Below are positions 14,464 to 17,477 of a stretch of 17,477 nt of DNA, piece after piece. The notes under the pieces were generated by a model. The model did no database searches. It saw nothing but the letters and a program-made list of their open reading frames with translations, and was not told the DNA's origin. The position numbers and the translations under genes are program-made. Within the stretch, counting starts at the first letter, position 1. Each line of letters begins with the position of its first letter. Origin of the DNA: Clostridia bacterium (GTDB lineage Bacteria; Bacillota; Clostridia; Lachnospirales; Anaerotignaceae); contig CAAEMG010000008.1 in assembly GCA_900757025.1 (NCBI GenBank), positions 1 to 17,477 on the forward strand. The letters are read 5' to 3'.

Positions 14464-15636
14464 TTAACAGCTTATACTGTACGAATGTTCTGTGCTGAGC
14501 TGTGCGGGAATTTCTATAATTTCACAGTTATTTCCCGTTCCTGCCTGTACGTCTTTTATTCCTTCAACGGCGTTTATAACAACCGCACTTATTCTGCCGT
14601 TTAATGTTTCCATATTTTTGCTGTATTTTCCGGCTGAAACCACTATAAGGCGTGTAAAACGCTCTTCCATATGTTCCGTATCAAAATATTTAACGCCCAT
14701 TCCGCTTTCTTTTTGTATATGTATCGAAAGCCACTGTATAAAGCTGTTGTGCAGTTCTTTTTCTCCTGTTATTTCCCATAAATGAAGATGTTCGTTTACG
14801 GGAGATGCCAAACAGAATGAAACACCGCATCTTACAAGCTGTTCTCCTATAGCCATGCAAAGGGCAGCTGCCGCATTAAGCTCTCTATCCGAAACAGCCT
14901 CTTTATTAAGGTTCATTCCAAAATCAGCCATAAGCACAACATTATAGTGTGACGGGTCACTTGCCTGACGCAAAATAAGGCTGTCTGTTTTTCCGGAAAG
15001 TTTCCAGTGTATTGCCCTTATATCATCTCCGGGAACATATTCTCTGAAATCAAATATTTCGCTTGGGTCATTGCCCTTTCTGTTTTGAACCATTCCCTCT
15101 TCCTGTATTTCGCCTTTTGATGACTGCAATATTTCCACATTAACGCCGGCTTTTCTTGGATATACAACTGTTGTAATGCTTTTAAAAGGCTTTGCTTCAA
15201 TCGAAAACAATTCAAGCATATCGTTAATATCAGCCTTAACACAGCTTATTTTCAGCTCTCCGCACATATCTGCCGAAAACATAAAATCAAAGTTTTCTTC
15301 TTTTGCTTTTAAAGGCAGTACAATTCTTTTAAGATATTTTTTTTCAAACATGCTGTTATATATTTCTATGTCAAGCACAACACCGCTTGCGGCAACAAGA
15401 CTTCGGTTTGAAGAAATACTTATTCTTAACGGAATTTGTTCTCCCTCACGAACTGCGTGTTTTACGCTTACATCTATTTCAACAGCTTTTGAGTCTACCT
15501 CAACAGCCACAGCCATTATAAAGGCAAACGCCGCAAGAAATATAAACAAATACAGCAAAAAAGGCTTGCTGAAAAAGAACAAAAGCACTGCCGTTATGAG
15601 CATAACAAAAATATAACAGATACGATTTTTCCACAT
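14464..15636 (-). CDS. DUF58 domain membrane protein
   Basis: A 390-residue protein with two N-terminal membrane segments (8-22 and 26-45), then a beta-rich domain and the DUF58 region. The DUF58 hallmark is complete: G-N-D-P-S-E-I-F-D-F-R-E-Y (188-200), VPGDDIRAIHWKLSGKTD (201-218), then LILRQ. A vWA-like fold follows (VVLMADFGMNL, with a D-x-G in place of the full MIDAS D-x-S-x-S), ending in a short Cys-containing tail. DUF58 proteins are encoded beside MoxR ATPases and transglutaminase-like membrane proteins, and are thought to be clients or partners in envelope processes. It starts 6 nt after the moxR stop, and its ribosome binding site (GAAAGG) lies in the last codons of moxR, indicating translational coupling. 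Confidence 0.93.
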   Translation of the reverse strand: MWKNRICYIFVMLITAVLLFFFSKPFLLYLFIFLAAFAFIMAVAVEVDSKAVEIDVSVKHAVREGEQIPLRISISSNRSLVAASGVVLDIEIYNSMFEKKYLKRIVLPLKAKEENFDFMFSADMCGELKISCVKADINDMLELFSIEAKPFKSITTVVYPRKAGVNVEILQSSKGEIQEEGMVQNRKGNDPSEIFDFREYVPGDDIRAIHWKLSGKTDSLILRQASDPSHYNVVLMADFGMNLNKEAVSDRELNAAAALCMAIGEQLVRCGVSFCLASPVNEHLHLWEITGEKELHNSFIQWLSIHIQKESGMGVKYFDTEHMEERFTRLIVVSAGKYSKNMETLNGRISAVVINAVEGIKDVQAGTGNNCEIIEIPAQLSTEHSYSISC

Positions 15637-15642
15637 AAGAAA

Positions 15643-16584
15643 TTACCTTTCGTTAGCAGCAGGAGGTTTAACCTCATTCATTATCGACTCAAGAATTTGT
15701 CTTGCCGTCATTCCCTCTACTCTTGCCTGAGGTTTAAGTATAAGACGGTGAGCACATACATCCAAAAATACGCTTTGAACATCTTCCGGTATTACATAGT
15801 TTCGTTTGCATAAAACAGCTTTTGCTTTTGCCATTTTAACAAGAGCCGAAACGCCACGGGGAGATATTCCCAAATCAACAAATGGATGAACTCTTGTTGC
15901 CTCACAAAGACGAATTGAATATGCAAGCACTCCCTCTGCAATACGCACAGATGTAAGATAGTTTTGTATTTCAAGTATATTTGCTCCGCTTGTAACAACT
16001 TTAAGGTCTGCAAGAGGATTATTGTATCTTTGTGCATTTATTATCTGCATCTGGTTTTCAAGGGTAGGATAGCCTATTGAAAGGCACACCATAAAACGGT
16101 CAAGCTGAGATTCCGGAAGTGCCTGTGTACCGGCAGAGCCCAGAGGGTTCTGGGTTGCGATACATATAAATGGTGTAGGAAGCTCATGGGTCTGTCCGTC
16201 AACGGTTATTGTATGTTCTTCCATAACCTCCAAAAGAGCCGACTGCGTTTTTGGCGATGTACGGTTAATTTCGTCTGCAAGAAGAAGCTGACAGTTTGCC
16301 GCACCGTCTCTGTATTCAAACTTGTTTGTTTCCCTGTTAAGCATTGTAAAGCCCGTAATATCGGAAGGAAGTGTATCGGTTGTAAACTGTATACGTTTGT
16401 TGCTTAATCCAAGCACCTTTGAAAAAGCAAGGGCAAGAGTTGTTTTGCCTACACCGGGGCAGTCCTCAAGAAGTACATGGCCTCCCGCATATATTGTCAT
16501 AAGAACTTTTTCCACAATGTCGTTTTTTCCTATAAACGCCTTATTAACCTCAGCAATAATCTGGTTAGACTGTTCTATAATCAT
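15643..16584 (-). CDS. MoxR-family AAA+ ATPase
   Basis: A 313-residue AAA+ chaperone-like ATPase. Walker A is EDCPGVGKTT (40-49, Lys47), Walker B LLADEINR (101-108, with Asp104 and Glu105), sensor 1 ATQNP (143-147), and an arginine-finger region LPESQLDRF (156-164) follows. The AAA lid is in the C-terminal third (GISPRGVSALVKMAKAKA). Length and motifs match MoxR proteins, which use ATP to remodel or activate vWA/DUF58 partner proteins. The start codon lies only 2 nt after the stop of the upstream leucine-rich-repeat gene; GGAGAA in the end of that gene is the ribosome binding site, so the two are translationally coupled. The DUF58 gene follows at 6 nt. Confidence 0.95.
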   Translation of the reverse strand: MIIEQSNQIIAEVNKAFIGKNDIVEKVLMTIYAGGHVLLEDCPGVGKTTLALAFSKVLGLSNKRIQFTTDTLPSDITGFTMLNRETNKFEYRDGAANCQLLLADEINRTSPKTQSALLEVMEEHTITVDGQTHELPTPFICIATQNPLGSAGTQALPESQLDRFMVCLSIGYPTLENQMQIINAQRYNNPLADLKVVTSGANILEIQNYLTSVRIAEGVLAYSIRLCEATRVHPFVDLGISPRGVSALVKMAKAKAVLCKRNYVIPEDVQSVFLDVCAHRLILKPQARVEGMTARQILESIMNEVKPPAANER

Positions 16585-16586
16585 TT

Positions 16587-17477
16587 TTAGTTCTCCTCTC
16601 CCTCTCCGCTTTCTCCACTGTCTGAAGAATTGTCGCTTTCTTCCCCACTGTTATCCGAAGAGGTATTATTATCTTCTTCCGAGCCGTTTCCCGAAGAGGT
16701 GTTGTTATCTTCTTCCGAGCCGTTTCCACCTGATGAATTTTCGTTGTTGTTTCCGTCTGAAATATCGGTGTTTTCTCCCTCATTAGAAGAATTGTCATTG
16801 TTTCCGTTGTTGTTTTCACCGTTATTTTCATCCGGTTCTTCAATTATCTCTCCGCTATTTTCATCTGAGCCGTTATTGCTTCCGTTATCTTCGCCATTTC
16901 CATTATCAGGCTCAAGTTCTTCACCCTCACTTGGCTTTAATTCATTATCTTTTTCAATTTCGCCTGCTGTTGCTCCGCCTATATTTTCATTGGTATTTTC
17001 AGATGAAAAATCTGTGCATACAAGCTGTTCTACAGATGTTATTTCGTCCATACCCATCATTTTGCGCAGTCTGTTTTCGGCTGACATAAGTTTTTCTTTT
17101 ATTGCACTTTCAATCTGTTCATTTGTAGGCGCTTCAATACCATCTTCAACAAGTTCATTGTAAACCTTTTCACGCATATCACTCATATTGTTATAGCCGG
17201 CAAGTGCAAATTCCCATGCACCTATATATTCTTCTTCTTTTTCCAAAGGAACAGTAATATGTATGCGGCTTTCATCAATGCCGAATGAGAAAGGCTCTTC
17301 GTCAATCATTGTAAGCTCAGGTATGCTGTTTTTGTCAGCCAAGAAATCGTCTTCAAACTCTATATTAAGCCGGTCGCTTTCAACACCCTCAAATGCACCG
17401 CTTTCAATGCTTTTAACAGTAGAATAGAATTTAACATTTTTAAGGTTTTTGCTGTTTGAAAAAGCACCTTTTGAAAT
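16587..17477 (-). CDS. BspA-like leucine-rich-repeat protein, C-terminal part (partial)
   Basis: The frame is open to the right edge (296 codons visible), so no start lies in the window; a TTG at 17340-17342 is internal. The first visible residues, I-x-KGAF-x3-KNLKNVKF then V-x-SIESGAFEGV, have the spacing of BspA-type LRR_5 repeats (AF-x-x-C/S-x-x-L-x-x-V...I-x-x-AF). About 100 residues follow of a mixed, possibly helical region (GAWEFALAGYNN, IESAIKEKLMSAENRLRKM). The last ~130 residues are an acidic, low-complexity Asn/Gly/Ser/Glu/Asp tail ending GEEN, without a membrane anchor or LPxTG. The tail includes an almost perfect 12-residue duplication. BspA-like proteins are normally exported, but the N-terminus is outside the window. 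First visible gene of the operon with moxR, DUF58 and the transglutaminase-like gene. Confidence 0.85.
   Translation of the reverse strand: MSKGAFSNSKNLKNVKFYSTVKSIESGAFEGVESDRLNIEFEDDFLADKNSIPELTMIDEEPFSFGIDESRIHITVPLEKEEEYIGAWEFALAGYNNMSDMREKVYNELVEDGIEAPTNEQIESAIKEKLMSAENRLRKMMGMDEITSVEQLVCTDFSSENTNENIGGATAGEIEKDNELKPSEGEELEPDNGNGEDNGSNNGSDENSGEIIEEPDENNGENNNGNNDNSSNEGENTDISDGNNNENSSGGNGSEEDNNTSSGNGSEEDNNTSSDNSGEESDNSSDSGESGEGEEN
16655..16726. repeat. Tandem 36-bp repeat in the acidic-tail coding region
   Basis: Two adjacent 36-bp units (16655-16690 and 16691-16726) agree at 34 of 36 bases. In the leftward frame both encode the 12-residue unit GNGSEEDNNTSS (cyclic permutation). The length is a multiple of three, so copy-number changes would lengthen or shorten the tail without breaking the frame. 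Confidence 0.9.

Noticed and set aside
16655..16726. Possible CRISPR or minisatellite array
   Set aside because: There are only two adjoining units without spacers, and they are in frame inside a coding region.
16630..17163. Plus-strand open frame of 177 codons rich in Ser, Pro and Leu
   Set aside because: It is the mirror of the acidic repeat region of the LRR gene; low complexity keeps stop codons out. No start signals or family features.
17340..17342. TTG as start codon of the last gene
   Set aside because: The same frame is open for 45 more codons to the window edge and encodes clear LRR_5 repeat sequence, so the gene continues beyond the window.

Overview
The window looks like a chromosomal piece of a low-GC, anaerobic member of the Clostridia (Firmicutes; Lachnospiraceae-like, genus not determinable). 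The grounds are AT-rich DNA, AGGAGG-type ribosome binding sites before nearly every gene, Firmicute gene types (PerR, an NhaC-family antiporter, GntP, a PAS-GAF-GGDEF protein with a Cys-rich PAS) and short spacers holding classical intrinsic terminators. I see no tRNA, rRNA, CRISPR array, transposase or phage gene. The DNA reads as ordinary chromosome with two decayed copies of an intergenic repeat.

Layout. 1-65 holds only the first codons of a leftward gene. 154-984 encodes a secreted protein with a degenerate GH26-like fold. 1274-2821 is a leftward pair: an FMN-dependent alpha-hydroxy-acid oxidase with an N-terminal Cys cluster, then a membrane-anchored protein of unknown function. Divergent from it is an NhaC-family antiporter (3007-4563). 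5128-6979 is a leftward pair, trmL (tRNA wobble ribose methyltransferase) and a GntP-family permease. 7161-7577 is a peroxide-sensing PerR-type regulator with a Per-box-like operator just after its own -10. 7778-9810 holds a PAS-GAF-GGDEF diguanylate cyclase and a 225-residue protein resembling the N-terminal part of some HNH nucleases without the nuclease domain. 9871-10829 is a leftward flavodoxin-cupin operon whose promoter carries a MerR-family operator. 11005-11871 is rfbA (glucose-1-phosphate thymidylyltransferase) with its own promoter and terminator.

The right third (12113-17477) is one tightly packed leftward operon. In order of transcription it contains the 3' part of a BspA-like leucine-rich-repeat protein with an acidic Asn/Gly/Ser/Glu/Asp-rich tail, a MoxR AAA+ ATPase, a DUF58 membrane protein and a seven-to-eight-pass membrane protein with an extracellular transglutaminase-like domain. 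MoxR-DUF58-transglutaminase is a known envelope module. The unusual points here are a Ser (codon TCG) exactly where the catalytic Cys should be, and a leucine-rich-repeat protein only 2 nt upstream of moxR. This is the most interesting part of the window.

Regulation readable from the sequence: PerR autoregulation, a MerR-type operator before the flavodoxin gene, sigma-A-like promoters before the antiporter gene, trmL, perR and rfbA, and a perfect 9-1-9 palindrome after perR that has a near match inside the trmL promoter.
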